Made by a program: the position numbers and the translations under genes. Positions 1 to 8,926 of a stretch of DNA of 63,281 nucleotides are shown piece after piece. The notes beneath the pieces are model-generated. The model worked only from the letters and a program-made list of their open reading frames with translations. It searched no databases and was not told the origin of the DNA. Each line of letters starts with the position of its first letter. Position 1 is the first letter of the stretch. The stretch is from Gammaproteobacteria bacterium (GTDB lineage: Bacteria; Pseudomonadota; Gammaproteobacteria; Pseudomonadales; Cellvibrionaceae), in assembly GCA_021151835.1 (NCBI GenBank), contig JAGKWO010000026.1, positions 1 to 63,281 on the forward strand. Direction: 5' to 3'.

Positions 1-1
1 G

Positions 2-187
2 GCGGATACCGCTTTGCGCGCAGACGATATGGATGAAGCTGCAGCTTTGGAAGCACAGCAATTAGCGCAACAACAACTGGCAGATCAATCCAGCGAGATA
101 GATTTCCAGCGCGCCGCCGCGCAACTGGCAGAAGCTGCTGCCCAATTGCGCACCTTGCAAGCAATCAAAAGAAAAGCGGGCAAGTAA
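2..187 (+). CDS. atpC: ATP synthase epsilon subunit, C-terminal end (partial)
   Basis: Open frame entering from the left edge and ending at TAA 185-187; only the last 61 residues are present. The segment is Ala/Gln/Glu-rich and helical, as expected for the C-terminal helical hairpin of F1F0 ATP synthase epsilon, which regulates rotation and ATP hydrolysis. The identification leans on context, because atpC directly upstream of glmU is the usual order in gammaproteobacteria, and on composition (repeated AQQLAQQQ-like helix). The N-terminal beta-sandwich lies outside the window. Confidence 0.75.
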   Translation, partial: ADTALRADDMDEAAALEAQQLAQQQLADQSSEIDFQRAAAQLAEAAAQLRTLQAIKRKAGK

Positions 188-203
188 GCGTTTGTTGTTG
201 GAC

Positions 204-235
204 AAAAAAGGCGACTTTCGAGTCGCCTTTTTTAT
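204..235 (+). terminator. Rho-independent terminator of the atp operon
   Basis: GGCGACT (210-216) pairs with AGTCGCC (221-227) around a short loop, flanked by an A run upstream and a run of T downstream. It sits 20 bases after the atpC stop and separates the atp operon from glmU. Confidence 0.9.
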
Positions 236-349
236 TGCACAAAATTTTTAACTGACGTCGTATTGTTCATGCCAATAAGCGATCAACTCGCTAAAATGCA
301 GAAAATACAAACTACCTGCTCGCCCAAACAAAAATTTAAAGGATTCATC

Positions 350-1545
350 ATGCTCGACATCCTCGTTCTCGCCGCCGGTAAAGGCACCCGCATGCGTTCC
401 GACTTACCCAAAGTCTTGCACCCGATTGGCGGCAAAGCCTTGGTGCAACACGTAGTCGATATGGCGCGTCAGGTGGGCGGCGAGCAAATCCTGATTATCG
501 TCGGCCATGGTGCGGAGAAAGTAGAAGAAAAAATGGCGGCGCCGGATGTGAAATTTGTCCTGCAAGCCGAACAATTGGGAACTGGCCATGCAGTGCAGCA
601 AGCCCTGCCGCAAGTTCGTAATGATGCAACTGTATTAATTCTCTATGGCGATGTACCGCTGACACGCGCGGAAACCCTGCAAAAATTAATCGCCGGCGTG
701 AACGAAAAACAAATGGGTCTGCTCACCGTCAATATGGTTGATCCTACTGGTTATGGCCGTATTGTGCGCGATGAAAAAAAAGCTGTCGTTGCGATTGTCG
801 AACACAAAGATGCTAGTGACGAGCAGAAAAAAATCCGTGAAATTAATACCGGGATTATGGCGGTCAAAGCGGTTCATTTACAGAAATGGTTGCCGCAATT
901 AAAAAATAATAATGCACAAGGCGAGTTTTACCTGACCGATATTATCGCCATGGCAAAAGCCGACGGCATCGCCATCCATGTTGAACAACCCAATGCGGTT
1001 GAAGAAGTAGAAGGCATTAACAATCGTCAGCAACAAGCCGCACTTGAACGTTTTTATCAAAAACAAAAAGCCAATGAATTGATGGTGGCGGGTGTGACTC
1101 TCCTCGATCCTTCGCGCATTGATATTCGCGGCAATGTAATTGCCGGTCGCGATGTCGTTATCGATGTGAATTGCGTTTTTGAAGGCGATGTTGAGTTGGG
1201 TGATGGTGTAGTGATTGAGCCCAACTGAAAAAAGCCGTGATCGCCAAGGGCAGCAAAGTGAATCACCTGAGTTATATCGGCGATGCCAAGGTCGGCAGCA
1301 AGGTGAATGTGGGCGCGGGAACTATCACCTGCAATTACGATGGTGTAAATAAATTCAAAACCGAAATTGGCGATAACGCCTTTATTGGTTCTAACTCGGC
1401 GCTGGTCGCGCCGGTAAAAATTGGCCCGGGTGCCACTGTGGGTGCAGGTTCGATTATTACCAAAGATGTCGATGAGGATGAACTTGCTATTGCGCGCGGT
1501 AAACAGCGCAATATCCAGGGTTGGGAACGCCCGACCAAAAAATAA
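350..1545 (+). pseudogene. glmU: glmU, bifunctional UDP-GlcNAc pyrophosphorylase/GlcN-1-P acetyltransferase, internally deleted and frameshifted
   Basis: GlmU makes UDP-GlcNAc from GlcN-1-P. The start at ATG 350 gives MLDILVLAAGKGTRM, the nucleotidyltransferase signature. The uridyltransferase domain and the first hexapeptide repeats are intact to EPN, then TGA at 1226-1228. The frame resumes immediately (KKAVIAKGSKVNHLSYIGDA, to TAA 1543-1545) with the usual GlmU C-terminus (GAGTITCNYDG, NIQGWERP). Compared with the family about 55 residues (roughly 165 bp) are missing between EPN and KKA, including the ARLRPG segment of the acetyltransferase site. The pentamer AACTG at the junction could derive from either side, as in a deletion between short repeats. 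GlmU is normally essential, so an assembly or sequencing error is as likely as a real deletion. Confidence 0.85.
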
Positions 1546-1565
1546 AGCAAAAAATACAGAGAGTA

Positions 1566-1593
1566 AAACGAGGCCAAGCGCCTCGTTTTTTTA
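1566..1593 (+). terminator. Rho-independent terminator after glmU
   Basis: ACGAGGC and GCCTCGT form a 7-bp stem around a short loop, followed by seven T. It lies about 20 bases after the glmU stop. Confidence 0.9.
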
Positions 1594-1624
1594 TGGAACC
1601 TGCCTGATGTTAATGGAGAGTTTT

Positions 1625-3040
1625 ATGCGCATGAATGTAAGCACCAAACTCTGGTTGGCTTTTGTCGGCACCATAGCACTGTGTGTGTTGGCGCTTTATC
1701 TGTTGCTGCATAATAGTTTGCGCCAAGGATTTTTGGATTACACCTCAAAGCAATCCGTGCAGCGTTTAGAAATATTGCGCAGTGCTCTTTCAAATGTTTA
1801 TCGCGAAGAAAATTCATTTGATGCACTTGAAGCCATTCCATCGCGCTGGCTCAATTTAAAAGACATTATTTTTGCCGAAAGCGATTCCCTGTTTGATGGC
1901 CTGCCGCCAGCGCAAAGCGCTGAAGAAAATACCCCACGCGCCTATTACCGTGAGTTTGTCAGCAGTATCAGTTTGCATGATGCTAATAAAAAATTGTTGC
2001 TGGGTGTTAACAAACCCAACCAAACCCTGGACTGGATTCCTGTGACTTATGCAAACCAGATAGTCGGGTTTATCAGTTTTGTAAAACCCACTGTTGTGAG
2101 CCGCCAACAAGACCAAAATTTTATTCAGCATCAATTTAAAATTTTTAGCATCATCAGTTTATTTGTGTTGGTGATAGCGACGATTGTTGCAACCTTACTG
2201 GCGCGACGAATCAGCCAGCCGTTGGCTAGCCTTGCACAAAAGGCTCATGCATTGGCATCTGGCGATTATTCACAAACGATTCCCGTCACTAGCAACGATG
2301 AAATAGGCCAACTCTGCAATAGTTTTAACCAACTCAGTGAAGCGCTGGCGGCCAACCAGCAATCGCGTGCGCTCTGGGTTGCCGATATTTCCCATGAAAT
2401 GCGCACGCCGCTATCAGTATTGAAAGTACAAATTGAAGCGATGCAAGATGGTATTAGACCTGCCAATCATGAAAATCTGGCATTGCTGTATGACAAGGTT
2501 TTGGGGTTGAGCAATTTGATTGATGATTTGTTTGAGTTGTCGTTATCCGACGTGGGTGCCCTTAGCTACAACAAGCAAACTATTTCGCTCGCGCCTTTGG
2601 TAAAAACCTGCATTGAACATTTTCAAGTGAAAGCGCAAGCGGCGGGTTTAACGTTAAAAGATAATATTGATGCAACTCAGGTCTATTCAATAGTCGCTGA
2701 TAGCGACCGGTTGCAACAGCTATTCAGCAACTTGTTGGAAAATTCTATTCGTTACACTGATGCTGGTGGTGAGATTCGAGTGGGTATCAGCACAGGTGAT
2801 ACGCATATTGTCATCACTGTTGATGACAGCCCTCCTGGTGTCGCTCCTGAGCAGCAGAATAAAATTTTTGAGCGACTTTTCCGCTTGGAAAATTCGCGCA
2901 GCCGTGCAACGGGTGGTGCGGGTTTGGGCTTGGCGATTTGTAAAAATATCGTCAATGCACACCAAGGCAAAATCACTGCGGGCGCATCGGCGTTGGGTGG
3001 ATTGCAAATTTGCATCGAGTTACCCAAAGCCCAACAATAA
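1625..3040 (+). CDS. baeS: Sensor histidine kinase, BaeS-like
   Basis: A 471-residue membrane sensor kinase. ATG 1625 is chosen because GGAGAG (1615-1620) precedes it and a transmembrane helix follows at once (about residues 8-28). A periplasmic sensing domain, a second membrane helix (about 165-185) and a HAMP linker come next. The H-box is ISHEMRTP, with the phospho-accepting His near residue 258. N-box NLLENSIRY and G-box GGAGLGLAI form the ATP site. The response regulator starts 30 bp downstream and is very BaeR-like, which supports the BaeS assignment (envelope-stress sensing and efflux control in E. coli). The ligand cannot be read from the sequence. Confidence 0.8.
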   Translation: MRMNVSTKLWLAFVGTIALCVLALYLLLHNSLRQGFLDYTSKQSVQRLEILRSALSNVYREENSFDALEAIPSRWLNLKDIIFAESDSLFDGLPPAQSAEENTPRAYYREFVSSISLHDANKKLLLGVNKPNQTLDWIPVTYANQIVGFISFVKPTVVSRQQDQNFIQHQFKIFSIISLFVLVIATIVATLLARRISQPLASLAQKAHALASGDYSQTIPVTSNDEIGQLCNSFNQLSEALAANQQSRALWVADISHEMRTPLSVLKVQIEAMQDGIRPANHENLALLYDKVLGLSNLIDDLFELSLSDVGALSYNKQTISLAPLVKTCIEHFQVKAQAAGLTLKDNIDATQVYSIVADSDRLQQLFSNLLENSIRYTDAGGEIRVGISTGDTHIVITVDDSPPGVAPEQQNKIFERLFRLENSRSRATGGAGLGLAICKNIVNAHQGKITAGASALGGLQICIELPKAQQ

Positions 3041-3070
3041 ATATCCATCGCGTTTATTAAGGACATAAAG

Positions 3071-3754
3071 ATGCAACCATCACCACTGATTTGTTTGGTT
3101 GAAGATGAAATCGATTTGGCAAAGTTAATGGCGGAGTACCTCAACGCCAGCAACTTCCAGACGATTGTATTTAATCGCGGCGATGAAGCGTATCGCTGGC
3201 TGCAGCAAAACGAACCTGCATTAATTTTGTTGGATTTGATGTTGCCGGGAATGGATGGTTTGGAAATCTGCAAGCACCAGCGCCAACACTCGGCGGTGCC
3301 AATAATTATGATGACCGCTAAGGTAGAAGAAATTGATCGCTTATTGGGGCTTGAATTGGGTGCGGACGATTATGTGTGCAAACCATTTAGTGCACGTGAA
3401 GTAGTAGCGCGTGTTAAAGCGGTGTTACGTCGCAGCTTTCACACGCCACAAGAATCTGTTGCAACAGCGCCGGTGGTTGTTGATGAGCAGAGCATGAGCT
3501 TGCGAGTTTTCAATCAGGTAGTTGAGTTGACCAACGTGGAATTTCAATTATTTTCCCTGCTCTATTCCCAGCCCGGCAGGATTTTTTCCCGCCAATATAT
3601 CCTCGACAATATTTATCAGGACTACCGCGTGGTGGGTGATCGCACGGTAGATGGGCACATTAAAAAATTGCGCAAAAAACTCAACGATGCCAACGATCAG
3701 GTTGAGTTGATCCGCTCAGTTTATGGTGCCGGATACAAATACGAAGCGCCCTAG
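3071..3754 (+). CDS. baeR: Response regulator, BaeR-like (OmpR/PhoB family)
   Basis: A 227-residue regulator: receiver domain with acidic pocket (EDE, residues 11-13), phospho-acceptor Asp55 in LLDLMLPG and conserved Lys in CKPFS. A C-terminal winged helix follows, including DYRVVGDRTVDGHIKKLRKKL. The segment KVEEIDRLLGLELGADDYVC is nearly identical to what I recall of E. coli BaeR, so orthology is likely. SD AAGGA lies before ATG 3071. It forms an operon with the kinase upstream. The Spy-like protein downstream fits, since spy is a BaeR target in E. coli. Confidence 0.85.
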   Translation: MQPSPLICLVEDEIDLAKLMAEYLNASNFQTIVFNRGDEAYRWLQQNEPALILLDLMLPGMDGLEICKHQRQHSAVPIIMMTAKVEEIDRLLGLELGADDYVCKPFSAREVVARVKAVLRRSFHTPQESVATAPVVVDEQSMSLRVFNQVVELTNVEFQLFSLLYSQPGRIFSRQYILDNIYQDYRVVGDRTVDGHIKKLRKKLNDANDQVELIRSVYGAGYKYEAP

Positions 3755-3881
3755 CCGGGCAAACCAGCGCACTGGCCTTCCCCCTTCAAAAGACACAATT
3801 CATTCACAATTCACACATTTTGCTTCCTCATTTGAGGCCTACATTGGCACCTGTAGACCACAACCACAGAGGAACAAAGTT

Positions 3882-4382
3882 ATGAAAAAGTTAATTATCA
3901 CCGGTTTGATTGTTGGCAGTATCGCGTGCGCATCTTTGGTGTTTGCAAAAGACTGGAGCCAATCCGGTTGGAATGACCAGTCCAACTGGGGTAACGGCCA
4001 TCAGCGTTTTGTTGCGGAATTAAATCTGGATGCTGAGCGCGCCGAAAAGATGTCTGCCATCCTCGATTCTTACCGCGAAGTACCCAAGCTGTACTTCACC
4101 AACCAAAGCGACAAGATTCCGGAATTCCTTGCCCAAAAAGAAGCGGAATTAGCCGCGCTCTTAACGCCGGAAGAATTGGCGCAATTCAAACAGTCATTCG
4201 CTGAATGGGCCAAAAGCAAAAAATTTGGTTTTATGAAGGTTTCCTACAGCCAACCGCCATCACTTACACCCTCCCCTGCCGCACCCCTGCCTGATGCCTT
4301 GCGCGATGAAATCAGGCAAACCATCGATAGCCAGTTGATGGAACTGCGCAAGCAATTGCATGAACAGACACTCAACGCTTAA
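3882..4382 (+). CDS. Small periplasmic protein, Spy/CpxP-like (LTXXQ-type)
   Basis: A 166-residue protein. The start at ATG 3882 follows GAGGAA and gives a clear signal peptide (MKKLIITGL...ASLVFA), cleaved near residue 22. The mature part is charged and helical with an LTPEELAQFKQSF segment resembling the LTxxQ motif of Spy/CpxP periplasmic chaperones. It lacks the long basic helices of typical Spy, so the family call is tentative. Its position directly behind the BaeSR-like genes suggests it is an envelope-stress effector under their control. No BaeR box was recognised in the 127-bp gap. Confidence 0.55.
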   Translation: MKKLIITGLIVGSIACASLVFAKDWSQSGWNDQSNWGNGHQRFVAELNLDAERAEKMSAILDSYREVPKLYFTNQSDKIPEFLAQKEAELAALLTPEELAQFKQSFAEWAKSKKFGFMKVSYSQPPSLTPSPAAPLPDALRDEIRQTIDSQLMELRKQLHEQTLNA

Positions 4383-4472
4383 CCAATAAAATCATTCACT
4401 GTCGTGTCCGCTGCCGGGAGTAATTCCCTCCCGGCCAATCCACAACCAAATGAAAATTAAACGGTATTCATC

Positions 4473-5057
4473 ATGTTAAATAACCTGACCCATTTCGCTA
4501 CAAGACTTGCTCAATCGTTAACGCCATTGCAATGGTGGTGTATTGCCATAGTGCTGGTTGTTATCCGCCAGTTAACCCAGGTGTGGTTGGACGGGCTTTA
4601 TGTTGATAGCCAATTTCCTGTTCCTTTTTACATTGGCCAAACCACTTTTAACGCGGAAGAACTCAAAGGCTATTACGCAGTGCTCATTAGCAAGGGAACA
4701 CTGGAGGATTACTTTTGGGTACAGATGGCAGACTATCTGTTTATGGTGACTGTATTTGTGTCTTTTTTTGCGCTGATGACAGCGGTCTACCGCAGCTTGC
4801 CAAATGTGAAATGGCTGAAGGATTTGGCGTGGGTGATGGTATTGATCGCGCCGACAGCTGCATTGTTTGATGCGGTGGAAAATCTGGTTTCGTTCTTTTT
4901 TATCGCCGATCCACAAGGTTTTGCTAATTGGTTGGTGTATCCCTATTCCAGTTTTGCAGTGATTAAATTTGCCATTTTTATTCTGGCTTACTTGTGGGCG
5001 ATTGTCGGATTGTTAATCAGCGTGATTGGCTTTTTGGTGAGACGTTTCCAGTCCTGA
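4473..5057 (+). CDS. Integral membrane protein of unknown function
   Basis: A 194-residue protein with about four hydrophobic helices (near residues 18-35, 85-105, 115-140 and 160-188) and a short polar loop (QFPVPFYIGQTTFNAEELKGYYAVL) between the first two. I recognise no catalytic motif or named family. It is followed after 49 bp by another membrane protein (5107-6129), so the two may be co-transcribed. Confidence 0.7.
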   Translation: MLNNLTHFATRLAQSLTPLQWWCIAIVLVVIRQLTQVWLDGLYVDSQFPVPFYIGQTTFNAEELKGYYAVLISKGTLEDYFWVQMADYLFMVTVFVSFFALMTAVYRSLPNVKWLKDLAWVMVLIAPTAALFDAVENLVSFFFIADPQGFANWLVYPYSSFAVIKFAIFILAYLWAIVGLLISVIGFLVRRFQS

Positions 5058-5106
5058 TCGATTGTCATCGTACAAATTACATTGGAAAATCCAGCTGGAA
5101 GATATT

Positions 5107-6129
5107 ATGAACTTACGCACTATTTCCACCATTACCCTATCAGTTGCTTTCGCGGTGTTGCTGATTACCGGCGTGCTTTTATACGCAACACCTTACAACT
5201 ATTTTGTAGGATCACTGCATATCTGGGGCGCCGTGTTATTTCTGGTTTGCATTGTGTTGCACATTAAACACAATGCAAAAACCTATAAAAACCATATGCA
5301 AAAGCGGCCAGGTAAATGGTCGATGGGTTTGGCGATTGCGGGCATAGTACCGCTGGTGATGGGGCTGGCTTTTGATTTGACGCCGGTCTCATCGGTTGCG
5401 ACTTTTGGGTACAACCTGAAAAAATCTGCTGAGCCGGATAAACGCGAATACACACTCATCGATTTAAGTGCGGATGCCAGTTCGCCAAAATTGCATGTGT
5501 TTTTCAAGGCCGGCCGCGAGTATCACTCGGCACCGCAAGATTTGTTTCTGGGAATCACCTACACCAGCACGCCGCAAATTGTGGTGTGGATGGAAACGCT
5601 GGAAGGTAAATATATTGATACGCTGTACATCACCGGCAAAACGTCGGCCTCCAGTTACCGTTCAAAAGATCCGGCGATTGAAGTAGTGCGCCGCCCGGAG
5701 GCCTTGCCCTACTGGAGCCATAAACGCGGTATTAAATCGGTTGATGGACTTTACACCCCAGACCAACACAACTCGGATTTGGACGGCATCGCCGCCGCAA
5801 CACCGAAGGTGGATTATCAAGTCACTCTGTCTGCACCGCGTATGGGGCGCTATAAGTTGATGATGGAAGTAAACCGCACTTATGATTTCAACGAGTATTA
5901 CAGCAAGACCCGTTTTCCAGACGATGTGATTTATTCGGGTACAGGCTCTTCAGGACAACCTTCGCTGATTTATGAAGCGATTATCGATTCGCAACAACCG
6001 GGGCAGCATTTATTTAACCTGGTTGGCCACGGCCATCATTCCGGCAAGGATGGTTCGCTCTATACCGAATTGGATAATGTCACTACCGCCAAACAGATTC
6101 TGGAATTTATTGTGGCGAATGTGGAGTAG
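5107..6129 (+). CDS. Membrane-anchored protein with a DUF2271-like C-terminal region
   Basis: A 340-residue protein. ATG 5107 is chosen because it begins an N-terminal membrane segment (NLRTISTITLSVAFAVLL) preceded by GGAAGA. Three helices cover about the first 105 residues, with His residues (SLHIWGAVLF, LHIKH) suggestive of a cytochrome-b-like or DUF4405-type domain. The rest is exported and contains PYWSHKRG and DGIAAATP, resembling DUF2271 proteins found with PepSY/flavin-linked redox systems. A redox or heme role is inference. Confidence 0.6.
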   Translation: MNLRTISTITLSVAFAVLLITGVLLYATPYNYFVGSLHIWGAVLFLVCIVLHIKHNAKTYKNHMQKRPGKWSMGLAIAGIVPLVMGLAFDLTPVSSVATFGYNLKKSAEPDKREYTLIDLSADASSPKLHVFFKAGREYHSAPQDLFLGITYTSTPQIVVWMETLEGKYIDTLYITGKTSASSYRSKDPAIEVVRRPEALPYWSHKRGIKSVDGLYTPDQHNSDLDGIAAATPKVDYQVTLSAPRMGRYKLMMEVNRTYDFNEYYSKTRFPDDVIYSGTGSSGQPSLIYEAIIDSQQPGQHLFNLVGHGHHSGKDGSLYTELDNVTTAKQILEFIVANVE

Positions 6130-6287
6130 AAAAAGCGAGACCATATGTTCAGTTTTGATAGGTGATATAAAGCTTCATATGCGTGCCGAAGGGTAAAGAT
6201 CTAAAAAGGTCATCTAAAACCGGTGCAGGCGAGGGTATTAAACCCTTATCATGGGTAATTAAATCACATAAATATAAAGAGCGATTT

Positions 6288-8342
6288 ATGAACCCGTCAA
6301 AACTCCTCATTACACTGTCTTTCCTGGGATCACTGACTGCTTGCGGTGGCGGCGGAGGTAGTGGTGGCTCAACACCCACGTCCAAACCCGCATCCTCTTT
6401 AGTACCCGCCAGTAGCATTGCACCTTCATCGATAGCGACATCGTCATCTGCGGGGTTAGCCAGTTCAGCTGCGGCCAGCTCCGTCGTCAGCGGCGCCCCC
6501 GGCATTAGCAGCTTTATTGTGGTTGACCAGTTTGGTTATTTGCCGGATGCAAAAAAAATCGCGGTGATCCGCGACCCCCAAACTGGTTATGACGCCGCAC
6601 TGAGTTTTACGCCCGGTGCGACCTACCAGCTAATCAATCTCGATACCAACGCCGTTGTGACCTCTGGCAGTGCAATCAGTTGGAAATCCGGCGCCACCTT
6701 TGATGCCGCAGGGGATAAAGCCTGGTGGTTTGATTTTTCCAGCGTGACCACCCCAGGCAATTACGCGGTGTTGGATGTGGAAAACAATGTGCGTTCGCCA
6801 GGATTCAAGATAGCTGCGGATGTGTATAAGCCGGTGCTCAAACACGCCATGCGTACCTTCTTTTACCAGCGCGCCGGTTTTGCCAAGCAGCTGCCCTTCG
6901 CAGAAGCAGGCTGGACAGATGCTGCGAGCCACATAGGTCCTGGGCAGGATAAGAATGCGCGCCTCTACAACGACAAAAACAACGCGGCGACTGAAAAAGA
7001 TTTATCCGGTGGTTGGTACGACGCGGGCGATTACAACAAATACACCAACTGGCACGCCTACTACCTCGTGGCCCTGCTCCACGCCTATGCGGAAAACCCC
7101 GGCGTGTGGACGGATGACTACAACATCCCTGAATCCGGCAATGGTATCCCCGACATCATTGATGAGATCAAATGGGGTTTTGACTGGTTGAAGAAGATGC
7201 AGAATAACGATGGTTCAGTGCTGTCAATTGTCGGCCTGTCCCACGAAAAAGCGCCGAACCAACACGCCAGCCCTCCCTCAACTGCCACAGGTCCCAGTTA
7301 TTATGGTCCGGCTAATACCTCGGCAACCCTGACCAGTGCAGGCGCATTTGCATTGGGGAGTAAAATTCTCGCGGGTTTGGGCAATGCGGAATTGAATAGT
7401 TATGCGGCCGATCTGAAAGCTCGCGCTGAAAACGCCTGGACCTGGGCCATTGCCAACCCCAACGTGACTTTCCGCAATAACGAGGGCGCATCGGCGGGTT
7501 TGGGTGCTGGCCAGCAAGAAGTGGACGATGCCGGCCGTGCCACTAAAAAGCTGACGGCTGCGATCTATCTATTTGCTGCAACCGGAGCGGCAACTTACCG
7601 TGATTTTGTCGACTCCAAAGCTGCTAATGCCACCAGTTGGGTGGATGTTTGGAGCGAGCCGGAATTGAGCGCATGGCTGTATTACGCTAGTTTGCCCGAG
7701 GCCACCGGCGCCATCGCCAATACCTTGAAGACTCAGTATCAAACAGCGCTTAATGCCAATCACAATTGGCCCGCCGTGCGCAACGGTGAAGACCCTTATC
7801 GCGCTTATATAGGTACTAGCAATTTTACCTGGGGCAGCAATCGCACCATCTCGCGCAAAGGCCAGACTTTTTACAACCTGATCGACTACAACATTAGCGG
7901 TACCGATACTGTAGAAGTCCGCAACGCCGCCGTTGGCTACCTGAACTACATCCATGGGGTCAACCCGCAAGCCATGGTCTATTTGTCCAATATGTACAGC
8001 TTGGGTGTGCACAGTTCGGTGAATGAGTTCTACCATTCCTGGTTTACTAATGGCAGCGCGCTTTGGGACAGGGTTGGAACCTCAACCTACGGCCCGGCGC
8101 CCGGTTTTTTAGTGGGCGGCCCCAACCCCTCTTACGACTGGGATGGCAACTGCACCTCGGCTAGCCCCAATGCCGGTTGTGGCGCTGCCGCACCCAACCC
8201 GCCCAAAGGCCAACCGGCGATGAAAGCCTACCTGGATTTCAACACCAGCTGGCCGCTCAATTCCTGGCAAATCACCGAAAATCACAACGATTACCAAGTG
8301 GCGTATATTCGGTTATTGTCGAAGTTTGTGCCCAAGCCTTAA
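6288..8342 (+). CDS. Glycoside hydrolase family 9 cellulase, lipoprotein
   Basis: A 684-residue endoglucanase-type enzyme (beta-1,4-glucan hydrolysis by inversion). ATG 6288 gives a lipoprotein signal peptide with lipobox SLTAC (Cys19), then Gly-rich and Ser/Ala-rich linkers to about residue 70. An Ig-like CelD_N domain (FIVVDQFGYLPDAKKIAVI) precedes the GH9 catalytic domain. The motif GGWYDAGDYNKY carries the catalytic-base aspartates; VNPQAMVYLSNMYSLGVHSSVNEFYHS and ITENHNDYQVAYI (proton-donor Glu) are the C-terminal signatures. The lipid anchor suggests surface or periplasmic oligosaccharide cleavage. The Ser-rich linker is a Cellvibrio habit. Two upstream in-frame starts would bury the lipobox. 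Confidence 0.93.
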   Translation: MNPSKLLITLSFLGSLTACGGGGGSGGSTPTSKPASSLVPASSIAPSSIATSSSAGLASSAAASSVVSGAPGISSFIVVDQFGYLPDAKKIAVIRDPQTGYDAALSFTPGATYQLINLDTNAVVTSGSAISWKSGATFDAAGDKAWWFDFSSVTTPGNYAVLDVENNVRSPGFKIAADVYKPVLKHAMRTFFYQRAGFAKQLPFAEAGWTDAASHIGPGQDKNARLYNDKNNAATEKDLSGGWYDAGDYNKYTNWHAYYLVALLHAYAENPGVWTDDYNIPESGNGIPDIIDEIKWGFDWLKKMQNNDGSVLSIVGLSHEKAPNQHASPPSTATGPSYYGPANTSATLTSAGAFALGSKILAGLGNAELNSYAADLKARAENAWTWAIANPNVTFRNNEGASAGLGAGQQEVDDAGRATKKLTAAIYLFAATGAATYRDFVDSKAANATSWVDVWSEPELSAWLYYASLPEATGAIANTLKTQYQTALNANHNWPAVRNGEDPYRAYIGTSNFTWGSNRTISRKGQTFYNLIDYNISGTDTVEVRNAAVGYLNYIHGVNPQAMVYLSNMYSLGVHSSVNEFYHSWFTNGSALWDRVGTSTYGPAPGFLVGGPNPSYDWDGNCTSASPNAGCGAAAPNPPKGQPAMKAYLDFNTSWPLNSWQITENHNDYQVAYIRLLSKFVPKP

Positions 8343-8351
8343 ATCTCTAAA

Positions 8352-8393
8352 TTGACACTACAACACCACAACGTCATGATGTTGTAGTGTCAA
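8352..8393. promoter_or_regulatory. Perfect 14-bp inverted repeat upstream of the toxin-antitoxin genes
   Basis: TTGACACTACAACA (8352-8365) and TGTTGTAGTGTCAA (8380-8393) are exact reverse complements separated by 14 bases. It lies 10 bp after the cellulase stop and 16 bp before the antitoxin ATG. No T run follows. An operator for antitoxin autoregulation is the likelier role; the hairpin could also help end the cellulase transcript. The left arm contains a perfect -35 hexamer (TTGACA). Confidence 0.75.
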
Positions 8394-8409
8394 CCAAGAG
8401 GCCGCTCCC

Positions 8410-8643
8410 ATGAGCCAGTTATCCAAGCGCTCAACTATCTATTTCGATCCGCAACTTCATCAGGCACTCCGCTTGAAAGCCGCCGCGACCCAAGTGTCGC
8501 TATCTGAATTGGTGGATGAGGCTGTGCGGTTATTAATGAATGAAGACCAGCAAGATCTTAAAGCCTACGCTGATCGCGCGAGCGAGCGGGAAATCAGTTA
8601 TGAAGTGCTGCTTAATGATTTGAAGGCCAATGGCAAACTTTAA
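8410..8643 (+). CDS. Ribbon-helix-helix antitoxin of a RelE/ParE-type module
   Basis: A 77-residue protein. The N-terminal half (STIYFDPQLHQALRLKAAATQVSLSELVDEAVRLL) has the strand-helix-helix pattern of CopG/Arc-type DNA-binding antitoxins. The C-terminal tail is acidic and probably wraps the toxin. GAGG lies upstream. Its end overlaps the toxin start by 14 bp, the usual antitoxin-toxin coupling. It probably represses its own promoter through the inverted repeat at 8352-8393. Confidence 0.85.
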   Translation: MSQLSKRSTIYFDPQLHQALRLKAAATQVSLSELVDEAVRLLMNEDQQDLKAYADRASEREISYEVLLNDLKANGKL

Positions 8644-8890
8644 GATCACCTTCAAAAGTTCCGTCGCAAAGGATTTGCGTATTATTCCCACAGCGGATGT
8701 GGAGCGAATCCTCAGCCGCATAGATGAACTTGCGGAAAATCCCCGCGCACCCGGCTGTATCAAACTTAGCGGCCATGAGCTGTATCGCGTCCGCCAAGGC
8801 AACTATCGGATAGTCTATGAAATCCGCGACGGTGAATTGGTTGTGGTGGTGATCAAGGTCGGGCATCGGTCTTCTGTCTACGCAACTTAA
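8630..8890 (+). CDS. RelE/ParE-family toxin
   Basis: An 86-residue basic protein with the RelE/ParE fold signature: helical N-terminus (SSVAKDLRIIP), IDELAENPRAPGCIKLSG, then YRVRQGNYRIVYEIRDGELVVVVIKVGHRSSVY. The RxGxYRIvYei core and the final H-R segment match the mRNA-interferase (RelE/YoeB-like) subgroup. It is translationally coupled to the antitoxin by overlap. Whether it cleaves mRNA or poisons gyrase cannot be settled here; the conserved Arg/His favour RelE-like RNase. Confidence 0.88.
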   Translation: MANFKITFKSSVAKDLRIIPTADVERILSRIDELAENPRAPGCIKLSGHELYRVRQGNYRIVYEIRDGELVVVVIKVGHRSSVYAT

Positions 8891-8926
8891 TTCTATATCT
8901 TTATAAAAACAATCAGGGTCGATGTG

